A DNA stretch of 64,000 nt, taken from positions 192,182 to 256,181 of the forward strand of contig NZ_JBAOJI010000005.1 of assembly GCF_037080055.1 (NCBI RefSeq), given 5' to 3'. Shown here piece after piece: positions 25,322 through 35,333 of this stretch (within the stretch, counting starts at the first letter, position 1; each line of letters begins with the position of its first letter). This DNA is from Halovenus sp037080055 (GTDB lineage Archaea > Halobacteriota > Halobacteria > Halobacteriales > Haloarculaceae). The notes below the pieces were generated by a model. The model searched no databases. It was given only the letters and a program-made list of their open reading frames with translations, and was not told the DNA's origin. The position numbers and the translations under genes are program-made.

Positions 25322-27538
25322 ATGGATTTGTCGGCCGACCCGAAACATCTTCTCCTCGTCGTAGTGGTTGTCTCGCTGCTCGCGGTCGCTGGCCTCGGCG
25401 TACTGGGGGGCGGTTCCGGCCCCGATGGTCCGGACTACCCTGCCGTCATCGATAATACGACTGCCTCACTCTCTGCGGAAAACGAATCTGCGTTCCTCTC
25501 GGCGATTACCGACGATTCGGGTGAACTGACGACGGAGGGCGAAGCGTGGGCCGACCGACTCGAAACCGTCGAAGCGGTCGGACCTGCCCAACGTGATGCC
25601 GTCGCACGCTCGATGGCAACTGGTGGCGTGAGCGAGCAACGGCTCGCTCGGCTCGACGGCATTCTGGCCGCTCCGCCCGACGTTACTCGCACTGTTCTCC
25701 GAGATGGGCTCCGGGATAGCTCCGGTGATGGCCTGCTGGACGGCGAGACGCGACTGCTGGGTCTGGATCGAACCGAGCGCTATCCCACGGTATCGACCGC
25801 GGCCCGCACGCTATCCGCCGGCGGGTACGACAACCGTTCGATCCGATATCTCGACCGACTCTCGACACACACCGACTCGGCGTTCCGACTCGCACAGATC
25901 CGCGGACTGGGCCTCGTGAACGACTCCGTGGCGAACGGTTCGGTCACGGCCGCGGACCGCCGGGCGATCACGGACGGCTCCGGTGACGGCTTGCTTGACG
26001 GGACCGCCGAGGCATTTGGACTCGATCCAGCGGAACAACACACACCTGTCGTTGCGCTCGCAACCCCGCTGGCCGACGCCGGCTATACCGAAACAGAACT
26101 CGCGTACCTGAGACGGATCGGTGCGCTCACGCAGAACCGCTCGATGTGGGCTCAAGCCGCGTCGCTCGGCTTGCTCGAAGCAACCGCAGCGACGGGCTCG
26201 GTCGATCAGGCCGCCGTTGAGCAACTCCAGTCGACCGACGCGGGTCTGTTGGCCGGCTTCGAGGCGAAAATCGGCGTCACCAATCGGACGGACCGCGCCA
26301 TGATCGGGAAGCTGGCGGCGCGGCTCGCCGACACAGGCTACGACGAGACTGCTTTGAGCTTTCTGGAACGCGCTGCCAACATCACAGAGTCCTCGTTTCA
26401 GTACGAGCAGGCGCGCGCACTCTCCCTTCTCACTGAGCCGGTCAGAGACGGGCGTGTCACAGCAGCCGACAGCGCGGCGCTGACAGATTCGTCCGGCGAC
26501 GGGTTACTCGATCCGATGGCCGCCCGACTCGGTGCCGAGGAGTCGACGGCCAACCCGCGGCTTCGTGAACTCGCAGAGCCGCTGGGGGCCGGTGGGTACA
26601 ACGAGACAGAACTTGCCTATCTTGACCGGCTGGAAGAGCTCTCGGCGTACCGCGGCAACGAGTACGAACGCTGGGCCCAGGCACGACAACTCGGCCTGCT
26701 CGATTCCGCAGTCGAGAACGGCACGGTCACCGAGTCCCAACTCTGGCAACTCGGCAACGAGGCACCGAACCGCCTGCTCAACGGGATGGAACGCGAGTTC
26801 GGGACCGATCCCGACCGTGCGGACACCAGCGGCGACGGCTATCCCGACCATCTGGTCTGGGGGCCGATGCGTGACCTCGGACTGACGGTCACCCCGACCG
26901 AACCCGATGTCTACGTCGAAGTCGACACCGTCCGCAGTCAGACACCGCCCAGTGACCGGCAACTCCGGGAAGTCAGCGAGACCTTCCGCTCGGAGCCCAC
27001 CGACGACTCGATCAACGTCCATTTCTTCCGATGTGACGCCGACCAGGGCGATGTCTCAGGAATCTCGGAGATGCAACGGCGCGTCGACCAGTATCGGACG
27101 GTAACGGGGCTTGGGTTTCAGTACCTCCTCGTCAAAGACGGCTCGATCGAGTTCGATGGCGAAGCGGCCGCTGGCGTCGCGTACGTCTCGAGACACGATC
27201 CGTCCTGGATGATGATCGACGGCACACTCAGCGAGCGAGCAACGCCGACACACGAATCGAGTGCAATCGCGCACGAACTCGGTCACTCTCTCGGAATCAC
27301 CAATAGTGCCTTCGATGGCGTCGACTCGACGAGATACAGCCCGGAGCGATACAACAGCGTCATGGGCTACAATCTCTGGACGCCGATCACGTTCTCGACA
27401 GGCCCACCGTTCGACGACTACCAGCGGATGGCTGACCGCTCGTTCGGCAGTTTCCACCAGAACCACGATGCCCTCGAAGAGATGTGGCAGAACGGCTCGG
27501 TAACGAAGGAGCTCTCCTGTACGGCTGTCGAGAACTGA
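25322..27538 (+). CDS. Exported zinc metallopeptidase with tandem SGDGLLD repeats
   Basis: 738 residues. A hydrophobic N-terminal segment (about 10-30) acts as signal or anchor. Residues 100-540 hold about five tandem units of roughly 100 residues, each with a Ca-binding-like loop (DSSGDGLLDG, DGSGDGLLDG, TDAGLLAG, DSSGDGLLDP, TSGDGYPD) and a helical AGGYxxxxLxYLxRL segment. The C-terminal domain (about 550-738) has HELGHSLGI with His651, Glu652 and His655, then SVMGYN, which looks like a metzincin Met-turn; the usual third ligand at HExxHxxGxxH is Asn here. It leads a run of three large exported proteins. Confidence 0.78.
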   Translation: MDLSADPKHLLLVVVVVSLLAVAGLGVLGGGSGPDGPDYPAVIDNTTASLSAENESAFLSAITDDSGELTTEGEAWADRLETVEAVGPAQRDAVARSMATGGVSEQRLARLDGILAAPPDVTRTVLRDGLRDSSGDGLLDGETRLLGLDRTERYPTVSTAARTLSAGGYDNRSIRYLDRLSTHTDSAFRLAQIRGLGLVNDSVANGSVTAADRRAITDGSGDGLLDGTAEAFGLDPAEQHTPVVALATPLADAGYTETELAYLRRIGALTQNRSMWAQAASLGLLEATAATGSVDQAAVEQLQSTDAGLLAGFEAKIGVTNRTDRAMIGKLAARLADTGYDETALSFLERAANITESSFQYEQARALSLLTEPVRDGRVTAADSAALTDSSGDGLLDPMAARLGAEESTANPRLRELAEPLGAGGYNETELAYLDRLEELSAYRGNEYERWAQARQLGLLDSAVENGTVTESQLWQLGNEAPNRLLNGMEREFGTDPDRADTSGDGYPDHLVWGPMRDLGLTVTPTEPDVYVEVDTVRSQTPPSDRQLREVSETFRSEPTDDSINVHFFRCDADQGDVSGISEMQRRVDQYRTVTGLGFQYLLVKDGSIEFDGEAAAGVAYVSRHDPSWMMIDGTLSERATPTHESSAIAHELGHSLGITNSAFDGVDSTRYSPERYNSVMGYNLWTPITFSTGPPFDDYQRMADRSFGSFHQNHDALEEMWQNGSVTKELSCTAVEN

Positions 27539-27728
27539 GTCCTGTCGTCCACCGCGGCTCCGAGCGCTCGTCGTTCCGTCCCACCTCGACAGTGATGTTG
27601 TCCCTTTTGATCGCTGCTCGAAGACTCCACGAAATATTTGTGATTTTCTGACTTAAATACCGTTATGAGTCGGAGATGAAGCGTCGTCCGTGGGGAACAT
27701 TCGGACACATCGTGTTTTCTACCCGGAA

Positions 27729-27738
27729 TATTTAAATA
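27729..27738 (+). promoter_or_regulatory. TATA box of the VWA-protein gene
   Basis: TATTTAAATA lies about 17-26 bases before the ATG at 27755 and 23-32 before the in-frame ATG at 27761. The spacing suits a leaderless transcript using either start, and slightly favours the second. Confidence 0.55.
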
Positions 27739-27754
27739 GGACGGAGAGAGCCAA

Positions 27755-30331
27755 ATGAGTATGCGTCGACGGCAATTTGTTCGGCGCCTCTCTGCGAGTG
27801 CACTGGCGGCGGGGGCGGCCACGAAGGCTGGGGCGGAACCGGCCTCGGAAGCCGAATCGGAGTCGTACGACGCACTCGATACGGAGGCGCTTCCGAGTTC
27901 TGTACCGATTTCCTGGATCGTCGAGCGGTTCATCCAGGTCAGCGGAGCAGACAATCCGGCGACTGGGAATCAGGTCGAAACCACAGCGCTCGTTCTCGGT
28001 CGAGTTGCGTCGGCTGACGACGCGACGCTCTTACAGCAACTGTTCGACTGGGACGCGTACGATTATACCGGACAGAACGCCTTTTCGTCTCTGTTCTCGC
28101 CGGTTTCGTGGCCGCTCGAAGACGGGATTTCGCCGTCGGTCCTAGATTCGTACGACGTGCTGTGGCTAACGGGGACGAAACAGGAGAATTATCAGGGTGG
28201 GATCGACACGACGAACACCGCAATTCCGAGCGATCAGACGTTCTATTCACTGTACGGCCATTCGCCGTTCGTATTCGCGGTCGTCGAGTCGGGGTCGGCA
28301 CCCGCAGCCGGCAGCGTCGTCGATCTCACCGGGACGATCCGACACACTGCAGACGGTGACGGACCGATTTCGTCGGGTGACGGTGGCTATCTCGAGATCG
28401 AGCGGGTGTCGATCAACGATGTCGACCGGACGCCAACGTCGCAGTGGTCGAGCGGCCGTTCGGCGTCGTTCGTCGGCCTCCAACAGCACCCCGAACCGAC
28501 GCTGACCGGAGCCAAGACGACCGTCGATTACGAGGACAACCTCAACAGGCCGGTCGGTGGCTCGATTCTGCGCAAGAACGGCCGGGTCCTGTCTGCCGAG
28601 ACCTCCGCCGATTCCCTCGATCGGCTCGAACTCGACAGCGATTCGCACCAACTGCACGTCGGTGAGGTACTTCCGAGTACGTGGGAGGTCGACGATGACG
28701 AGGTCGAGGATATCCCGGTGAACATCTCGGTCGTGATCGACACCTCCGGGAGCATGAGCGAGACTGACACCGGGTGGCGACAGAACGGTAGGCAACTCTC
28801 CCGCATCGCCGCCGCACGTGAAAGTGCCAAGGAGTTTCTCGCATTCCTCCGAGATGGCATCGCGCTCAGTATCGTCGAGTTCGACACCAGGGCCAGCGTC
28901 GTCAGCAATACGGCGGTCCTGGACGACAGCACCCGGGGACAGTTCAGATCGGACATCGGCTCGCTTCGAGATGGCGGCGACACGGGCATCGGAGACGGAT
29001 TGCAGACCGCATACCAGACGATGGAGAATCAGTCCGGTCGCAAGGTGATCCTGCTTCTCACCGACGGGCAGGAAAACGAGGCTCCCTACGTCTCTGAAGT
29101 GCTTCCGGGGCTGCGCGAACAGGGCGTGCGCGTGTACACGATTGGAATCGGTGACCAGATTCCCGTCGGCGACATTCAGCTCTGGGCCGAACAGACAAAC
29201 GCCCGGGCACTGTGGGACTTCGATGCCGGCGAAATCCGGCAGTTCTTCGAGACGATGGGCGTCGACGTACAGGACAACGCCCGGCTGAAGGAAACCCGTG
29301 CGATGGTCGAGGAGGGCGATACGGTCGAAGACGACTGTCAGGTCGACAGTAGCTGTGAGGACGTTCAGTTCGCACTCACTTACGAGGGCAGCGATATGGC
29401 CCTCAACATCGAGGATCCCAGCGGGAACGAACTGAGCGAAAGCGGCCAGGTGACGAAGCGAGAAGGCCCGGCACACGAGATCTGGACGATCGACGATCCG
29501 CAGTCGGGACAGTACTCCTACACAATCGATGTCAACGAGGCCGAAAATCCGCAGATGGCCAGAACGCAGGTCAACGGCGACTCCCCGATCAGCACCGACC
29601 TGTTCGTCTCCCGGGATCTGTACGAACAGACGGGGTTCGTCCGCCTCCGGCTCAAAGTCGAGGATTCGATGCAGCGGTACACCGGCGCGACGGCGACACT
29701 CGAAATCCAGCCGCCGGGAGAGGACGCAGAGCCCGAAGAGATCACGCTGCACGACAACGGCAACGGGGCAGACGACGTGGCCAACGACGGGATCTACTCG
29801 AACTACTATCATCCGACGGCGACCGGCGAATACGAGTTCAAAGCGACGATCGAGGGTGGCGAGTATCCGAACCTCCAGCGGGAATCCCGCCACAGCGAGA
29901 ACATCGAGACGGTCGTCGAGGAGCCGATCCGGCCGTTCGAGTGGGACCGTCCGGAAGACGAACCCGCAGGGAGTTCGCTACTCAACGTCCCGTTTTTGAT
30001 CGGCGGCACTGCGCTGAGTGCTGCTGCGGCGGGCTACTACTATCTCAAAAAGAAGAGAGGCGGCGGTGGATCCCCTCCGCCGGGCGGTCAGAATCATCCT
30101 GCCGGACCGAACGGGCCGACCCAGCCCCGGCAACCGGGGCAGAATCGACCCCAACAGCCGAACGGGCCAAACCAGCCTCGACAGCCGAACGGTCCAAATC
30201 AGCCCCAGCAACAGGGGCCGAATCGACCCCAGCAGCCAACTGATCCGAACCAGCCCCAACAGCAACCAGGGTCCGACAGTCCGACCGACGAGAGTGCTCC
30301 GGACGACTCCGAGCGGGGGCCGGACAGATGA
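27755..30331 (+). CDS. Tat-exported von Willebrand factor A protein with C-terminal anchor and Pro-rich tail
   Basis: 858 residues. The N-terminus MSMRRRQFVRRLSASALAAGA is a twin-arginine signal. An unknown beta-rich domain spans about 45-300. The VWA domain (about 320-510) has the MIDAS motif DTSGSMS near 329 and VILLLTDGQENE, so it probably binds a metal-dependent ligand. Beta domains follow (about 540-730, with an EEITLHDNGNGADDVANDG segment). A transmembrane helix at about 745-767 is followed by KKKRGG and an 85-residue tail of Pro/Gln/Asn repeats. Such a layout suggests a membrane-anchored adhesion or assembly protein with its tail inside the cell. Confidence 0.85.
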   Translation: MSMRRRQFVRRLSASALAAGAATKAGAEPASEAESESYDALDTEALPSSVPISWIVERFIQVSGADNPATGNQVETTALVLGRVASADDATLLQQLFDWDAYDYTGQNAFSSLFSPVSWPLEDGISPSVLDSYDVLWLTGTKQENYQGGIDTTNTAIPSDQTFYSLYGHSPFVFAVVESGSAPAAGSVVDLTGTIRHTADGDGPISSGDGGYLEIERVSINDVDRTPTSQWSSGRSASFVGLQQHPEPTLTGAKTTVDYEDNLNRPVGGSILRKNGRVLSAETSADSLDRLELDSDSHQLHVGEVLPSTWEVDDDEVEDIPVNISVVIDTSGSMSETDTGWRQNGRQLSRIAAARESAKEFLAFLRDGIALSIVEFDTRASVVSNTAVLDDSTRGQFRSDIGSLRDGGDTGIGDGLQTAYQTMENQSGRKVILLLTDGQENEAPYVSEVLPGLREQGVRVYTIGIGDQIPVGDIQLWAEQTNARALWDFDAGEIRQFFETMGVDVQDNARLKETRAMVEEGDTVEDDCQVDSSCEDVQFALTYEGSDMALNIEDPSGNELSESGQVTKREGPAHEIWTIDDPQSGQYSYTIDVNEAENPQMARTQVNGDSPISTDLFVSRDLYEQTGFVRLRLKVEDSMQRYTGATATLEIQPPGEDAEPEEITLHDNGNGADDVANDGIYSNYYHPTATGEYEFKATIEGGEYPNLQRESRHSENIETVVEEPIRPFEWDRPEDEPAGSSLLNVPFLIGGTALSAAAAGYYYLKKKRGGGGSPPPGGQNHPAGPNGPTQPRQPGQNRPQQPNGPNQPRQPNGPNQPQQQGPNRPQQPTDPNQPQQQPGSDSPTDESAPDDSERGPDR
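30073..30275 (+). repeat. Pro/Gln/Asn-rich imperfect repeats in the VWA protein tail
   Basis: The codons for about residues 774-840 repeat NGPNQPRQP and QNRPQQP-like units several times. At DNA level the units are imperfect but clearly duplicated. Low-complexity tails like this can bind partner proteins or form condensed assemblies; here it would lie on the inner side of the membrane after KKKRGG. Confidence 0.7.
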
Positions 30332-30370
30332 TGCCAGCCAGACGACGCGAGCGTTCGCTGGGGGTGAGAG

Positions 30371-33300
30371 ATGAGTAACGATTCGTTCGGGTTCGGTCGA
30401 CGGGCGATGCTGTCCGGTCTCACTGGGGCAGGACTGTTTCCCACAGTGAGTCCAAGTGCTGCGTCGACATCGACGGCGAAGACTGCACAGTCGGCGGACA
30501 CCAGTTCACAGATCGATTGGGAGTGGACACACGACCGGTCACCGAGTACGATCTACTCGCTGGCTGTGACTCCCGACGGAACCCTCGCTGCGGCGGGATT
30601 CGAGATCGATTCGAGCGGAGTCGGGACACAGGAACTGCTACTGCGAGAGATCGACGCGAACGGTCGCGAAATCGGCGGGATACCGGTCGGCAGCGGCGGC
30701 GACGAGGTGGGGCTCGGACTCACCACGACTCCGTCGGGAGAGCTCGTTTTCGCTGGCGGATCGGGCACTCGTGGCTCGAACTCGCTCGATACGATCGTCG
30801 GTCGTTTCGAGACGCCCGACGAAACGTCCGGGATCACGACGGCCGGCATCGACGGGACGAACGACACCGCTCACGCCATCGCGGCCGACGACAGCGGCGT
30901 TATCGTCGCCGGGGGGACACAGTATCTCGGCGGTGCGGACGGTGACGGCGTCGGTCGGTTGGTCCGTCTCGAAAACGGGCGGCAAGTCTGGGCAGAAACC
31001 TACGGCGGCGGAGCGCCGGGGGAACTGTACGACATCCGCCGCACTGGAACCGAGTTCGTCGTCGCCGGGACGCGTGCGGTCGGTGGCTCCGGACAGGCGT
31101 GGCTCGGCGTCGTCGGCGACGGCGGGACGCTACGGTGGGAAGAGACCTACGGCGGCGTCGGTGATCGAACGGCCTACAGTGTCGTTCCGGCTCACGACGA
31201 GGGATTCGTCTTCGCCGGGACGACGACCGCTCCGGGGCAGGATACCCCGCTCGCGTGGGTCGGCCGCGTCGACGGCGATGGAGAACTCCTGTGGGAAGAA
31301 ACCTACGGGACGGCCGACGGAACTGCCGCGCTCGCGATCGAACGCGACCCCGCGCAGGGATACGTGGTCGCCGGCTACACGACGGATGGTGGCTCCGAGG
31401 ACGGATGGCTGCTCCACATCGACGAGGGCGGGCGTGTCGTCCTCGAAGACACCTACGGCGATTCTGGTGTCGGCCGGTTCCAGGAACTCCTCCGCTTCGA
31501 TGACGGCTACGTCGCTGCCGGAGTCCGGCGCGAACCCGGCGCCGGACCGAGCGGGTGGATCCTGAAGACCGCCGGACCCGCGAGTGATCTCGTCGAGGCA
31601 CTTTCGCTGCCGGCCGAACGGCTCTCGGAGACGCTCGAACGCCACGTCGAAGAACGCGAGGACGCTGTGCTCGAAGAGGCGTACTCGAACACGGATGTTC
31701 TCGAGGACGATGTCCTGCCGGAAGTCGATACGGAAGAGGGCGTAAAAAAGGGACTGAGTGTTGCCATCGATAGCACGAAGGATCTGCTCATCAACCCCGG
31801 ACAGTACTCGAATCTGAAAAGCGGCGGGGCACTGATCGCTGCAGACATCGCCGAAGAGGTCGGGAGCGAAGCCCTCGGAAACGTGCTCGCAGGCTGGACG
31901 ATGGACAGACTCGCGAAGAACCCGGAACAGAATGCCAAGCGGTACAACCAGTACGTCGCAGACCTCACCGAACACGAGTGGTTTCTCAGACCGCACAGCT
32001 ACACCGTCGATCAGCCAGTCGTCGACCACACGAAACTCGATACGTATCAGGAGGCGAACGAGAGCGTGCGGACACTGGTCGACCGGATTGAGACGTTCGG
32101 ACAGCGGCCGACGCCCAGCGCACTCAACGACGGACACGTTGAGTCGGTCTTCTTGCAGTTGGCGGCGACGCTGACCGATCCCGCAGGTATCGGTGACCTC
32201 GAACGCCGCAGCACGTACCCGACAGATCTGGTCGTCCTCCCAGACGGCACGGTCTTCAACACCCAGCGGGGAGCAGGCAATCTCCCGGCCATCCAGACCG
32301 CCGCCGAGGAGTACGAGGAGAAGGGCGTTTTCGACTGGTTCTCTCTCGGCACGGAGATTACCGGACTCCTTCTCGCTGCGGCATCTGTCGTCGCCATCGG
32401 TGTCGGCGTGGCGTTGGTCGTCATTCCGGAGCCGAGCACGTCGACCATCGGAGCGGGCTTGATCCTCATTTCGACCGGCAAGTCGATCGGCACGGCGGCC
32501 ACAGTCGCTGGTGTGGCCTCTGTGAGTACAGATCTGCTCGGCTCGATGAAAGAACTCGAAATCCAGGAGGCCATTCTGACCCGGCACATGCAGATCCATC
32601 TGGAGACGCTGCGGGATATCGACAATCTCGGTCGGATCGCTGATCTGACTGTGGACTGGCTCGATAGCCAGTTCGACGATCCGACCAGCGGCACTGTTGC
32701 GGGAACGATCGACTTCCCGGAAGGGTTCGACACCACGCCGGACAATCCGCTGAAACCGTCCGAATCCGCCGGCGACGGTGAGAAAGAACTCGTGACCGGT
32801 GAGATCGATACCGAGTACGAAATCTCCGGCGAGGCGTCCGTTCCAGCACGGATTCTCGGATTCAGTTCTTATCACTCCGGCGCGGGCGAGGACCTGCCAC
32901 CGCTTCAGGGATTTGCGACAACCTCTCCGCCGTCGAATGCGTCCCCACTGCAGGTCGGAGAAGGGGCTGCCGGACGGCGGAACCTCGATTATGTCTTCCA
33001 CCATCCCGTCGAAGACCAGTTCCGTCAGCACTTCTTCACCGTTCATCTCGTGCTCGCGGGCAGACACGTAGATACTGCGACTGCGGTCGCCGACGTGGAG
33101 TACGATCCTGGGTTCCTCTCGCTACCGCTCGGTGCACCGACCGGTCCGGATCAGCTCTCGGCCGGCACTGCAGAGCAGTCCCTGCAACTGACGCCGTACG
33201 CAACCGCCGACACGCCGGCAGCGCGGTCAATGACCGCACAGGAAGTCGACGACCTCCGCGGTGAAACGGCAGTCCTAGCGAGCGAGCGACTCGACGGCGG

Positions 33301-34459
33301 GAGCACCCTCTCCCAGACGATAACGGTGCCAGGCGAACTACAGTCGGCGGCGTTCACGCTGCTGGGGCCGCCAGGAGCCAGCACGGAACTGCACCTGGAG
33401 GGGCCGACGGGGACCGCCGTCGCGGGCCCCGAGCGAACGAGCGACGACCTGGGTGTCGAGTCAACCGTTAGCACGAATACGGGCGGCCGACAAATCGCTG
33501 TCTATCCCAGCACCGAGACGGAGGTTTCCCTTACCGTCCGCGTTCCGCCGGAAGAGCCTCGTCCAGTCTCGGTCACGCTGTTGCAGATCGACACGCCAGA
33601 GCGGCCACCGGTGCTCGGAACCAACCCTACCCAACTGTCGCTGTACGGGAACCCTGACGAGCAGATCGGTAGAAATCTCACCGTCACCGAAGTTGGCAAC
33701 CAGCAAGCGATCGAGGCGCTTCGCCTTTCCGCCGGGCCGCTCTCGAACGGCGCGGGAACCGAACTGGCCGGAGAGACGATTTCCGCCGACGTCGACACCG
33801 ACCGAATCCCCGCGAGTGAGCGAACAACCGCGGGAGTGGCCGTCAGCACACCCGAGCAGTCGACACTCGACGGCGAGCCGACCCGATTCGCGGGGACGCT
33901 CGACATCGATACCAGGAACGCTGGTTCGCTCGCAATCCCGGTTTCAGTGTTGGTCCTCGATAGCACTGTCGAGGAGGCACGGTTGCTCGATGCGGATCAG
34001 TCAGTGCGGAGAGCGGCCGTCCGGACTCTCTCGCCGGAGGAGGTACCCGAACCGCCCGCGGAGACACTCAGCCTGTACCGCGTGACGATTGAGGGCAGTG
34101 GCTCGGCGACAGTTTCCTTCGCACCCCCAGAAGGAGCCGAGACGACAACCAGCGAACTCGTCCGCCTCTCCGACGGGAGCTACGAGTCTGTCGATCCCGA
34201 CGTCTCAGTTCGGGGGACTCCCCTGGAGTTCGAGTCCGGCGAGCACACCGTTGCGCTTCTCGCACGGACTGACGACGAAGAGTCGGGGACGAACGGAGGA
34301 TCCGACGACGGGGGATCCGACGATGGAGACGGCGGATCAGGCGACCTGAACGAGGGCCTCCCGCTGTCTGAGGAGGAACTGGCGGGTGCGGGACTGGTGA
34401 CGCTCAGTCTGCTCTATCTCGCAGCGAGAGCGACATCTGACGACGAGGGCGGACGCTGA
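30371..34459 (+). CDS. Very large Tat-exported beta-propeller-like surface protein
   Basis: 1362 residues starting MSNDSFGFGRRAMLSGLTGAG (twin-arginine signal). Residues 45-400 form propeller-like blades, four of which carry W(A/E)E(T/D)TYGG-type strands with Gly/Asp turns. A helical region (about 410-640) and two hydrophobic helices (about 660-710) follow, then beta domains (about 780-1330) and a weak hydrophobic C-terminal segment (LAGAGLVTLSLLYLAARA) after a Gly/Asp/Ser linker. It follows the VWA gene after 39 bases and is probably in one operon with it. Function unknown; a cell-surface structural or adhesion role is inferred. Confidence 0.78.
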   Translation: MSNDSFGFGRRAMLSGLTGAGLFPTVSPSAASTSTAKTAQSADTSSQIDWEWTHDRSPSTIYSLAVTPDGTLAAAGFEIDSSGVGTQELLLREIDANGREIGGIPVGSGGDEVGLGLTTTPSGELVFAGGSGTRGSNSLDTIVGRFETPDETSGITTAGIDGTNDTAHAIAADDSGVIVAGGTQYLGGADGDGVGRLVRLENGRQVWAETYGGGAPGELYDIRRTGTEFVVAGTRAVGGSGQAWLGVVGDGGTLRWEETYGGVGDRTAYSVVPAHDEGFVFAGTTTAPGQDTPLAWVGRVDGDGELLWEETYGTADGTAALAIERDPAQGYVVAGYTTDGGSEDGWLLHIDEGGRVVLEDTYGDSGVGRFQELLRFDDGYVAAGVRREPGAGPSGWILKTAGPASDLVEALSLPAERLSETLERHVEEREDAVLEEAYSNTDVLEDDVLPEVDTEEGVKKGLSVAIDSTKDLLINPGQYSNLKSGGALIAADIAEEVGSEALGNVLAGWTMDRLAKNPEQNAKRYNQYVADLTEHEWFLRPHSYTVDQPVVDHTKLDTYQEANESVRTLVDRIETFGQRPTPSALNDGHVESVFLQLAATLTDPAGIGDLERRSTYPTDLVVLPDGTVFNTQRGAGNLPAIQTAAEEYEEKGVFDWFSLGTEITGLLLAAASVVAIGVGVALVVIPEPSTSTIGAGLILISTGKSIGTAATVAGVASVSTDLLGSMKELEIQEAILTRHMQIHLETLRDIDNLGRIADLTVDWLDSQFDDPTSGTVAGTIDFPEGFDTTPDNPLKPSESAGDGEKELVTGEIDTEYEISGEASVPARILGFSSYHSGAGEDLPPLQGFATTSPPSNASPLQVGEGAAGRRNLDYVFHHPVEDQFRQHFFTVHLVLAGRHVDTATAVADVEYDPGFLSLPLGAPTGPDQLSAGTAEQSLQLTPYATADTPAARSMTAQEVDDLRGETAVLASERLDGGSTLSQTITVPGELQSAAFTLLGPPGASTELHLEGPTGTAVAGPERTSDDLGVESTVSTNTGGRQIAVYPSTETEVSLTVRVPPEEPRPVSVTLLQIDTPERPPVLGTNPTQLSLYGNPDEQIGRNLTVTEVGNQQAIEALRLSAGPLSNGAGTELAGETISADVDTDRIPASERTTAGVAVSTPEQSTLDGEPTRFAGTLDIDTRNAGSLAIPVSVLVLDSTVEEARLLDADQSVRRAAVRTLSPEEVPEPPAETLSLYRVTIEGSGSATVSFAPPEGAETTTSELVRLSDGSYESVDPDVSVRGTPLEFESGEHTVALLARTDDEESGTNGGSDDGGSDDGDGGSGDLNEGLPLSEEELAGAGLVTLSLLYLAARATSDDEGGR

Positions 34460-34570
34460 GACGGCCATCACCGACCGCGAGTCGTTCGGACCGCGTTCGA
34501 GTGTGGACGACTGGAACCGGCCGTGTGCATACTAAGGATTATATGCCGATGGGAACCAACGAATCAGACA

Positions 34571-35254
34571 GTGACAGATCCGATTCCAGCCGGCTGTGGG
34601 CCGATCGATGACCTGCTCGGCGGCGGCTTCGAGCGCGGTGCAGTGACACAGATCTACGGCGCGCCAGCGGCGGGCAAGAGCAACCTCGTCCTCGCGGCGG
34701 CCGTCGAGGTGGCCGCCGACGGCGGGTCGGCGCTGTATATCGACACCGAAGGGATGCCGGTCGAACGGCTCGAACAACTCGCCCAGCCGTACGACGCCGA
34801 CCTCGACGAGATTGCTTCGCGGATTATCATCACCGAGGCCCACTCTTTTGCGGAACAGCGCGAGGCGGTGCAGGACGCCGAAGAGTTCGCCGAGCAGGTC
34901 GACTTCATCGCGCTGGACAGCGCCACCGGCTTTTATCGACTCGAACGCACCGAACAGGACGAGGGCGACGCACTCCGGGCGATTGGCCGCCAGATCACCC
35001 ATCTCCTCTCGCTGGCGCGCAAACACGACCTCGCAGTTGCCTTTACAAATCAGGTCTACACCGACCCGGACAGCGACGCGACGAGCGGACTCGGCGGACA
35101 CACGCTAGATCACTGGTCTGCGCTCATCCTTCGACTGGATCGGTTCCGCGGCGGGAACCGGCGCGCGACACTCGAAAAACATCACAGCAAGGAAGCCGGC
35201 GGCACGGCCCAGTTCCAGATTACCGACGCCGGGCTGGTGGGAACGGGGCAGTGA
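34571..35254 (+). CDS. radB: DNA repair and recombination protein RadB
   Basis: A RecA/RadA paralogue of 227 residues, the usual short RadB without an N-terminal DNA-binding domain. It shows IDDLLGGGFERGAVTQIYG, Walker A GAPAAGKSN, LYIDTEGMPVERL, Walker B VDFIALDSATG and the FTNQVYTDPDS segment. RadB acts as a mediator for RadA in homologous recombination. The GTG at 34571 gives the family N-terminus VTDPIPAGCGPID; longer in-frame options add basic, unlikely residues. Confidence 0.93.
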   Translation: MTDPIPAGCGPIDDLLGGGFERGAVTQIYGAPAAGKSNLVLAAAVEVAADGGSALYIDTEGMPVERLEQLAQPYDADLDEIASRIIITEAHSFAEQREAVQDAEEFAEQVDFIALDSATGFYRLERTEQDEGDALRAIGRQITHLLSLARKHDLAVAFTNQVYTDPDSDATSGLGGHTLDHWSALILRLDRFRGGNRRATLEKHHSKEAGGTAQFQITDAGLVGTGQ

Positions 35255-35333
35255 CCCGTCGTCTTCTCAAACAGCGTTGACTTGTCGACTCGGCGGCACA
35301 CACTCCTAAGAGATCCCCCGTCGAACGCATTCC

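Noticed and set aside
28247..29893. 548-codon minus-strand frame under the VWA gene
   Set aside because: Antisense shadow of a well-supported gene; Val/Arg-rich and without motifs.
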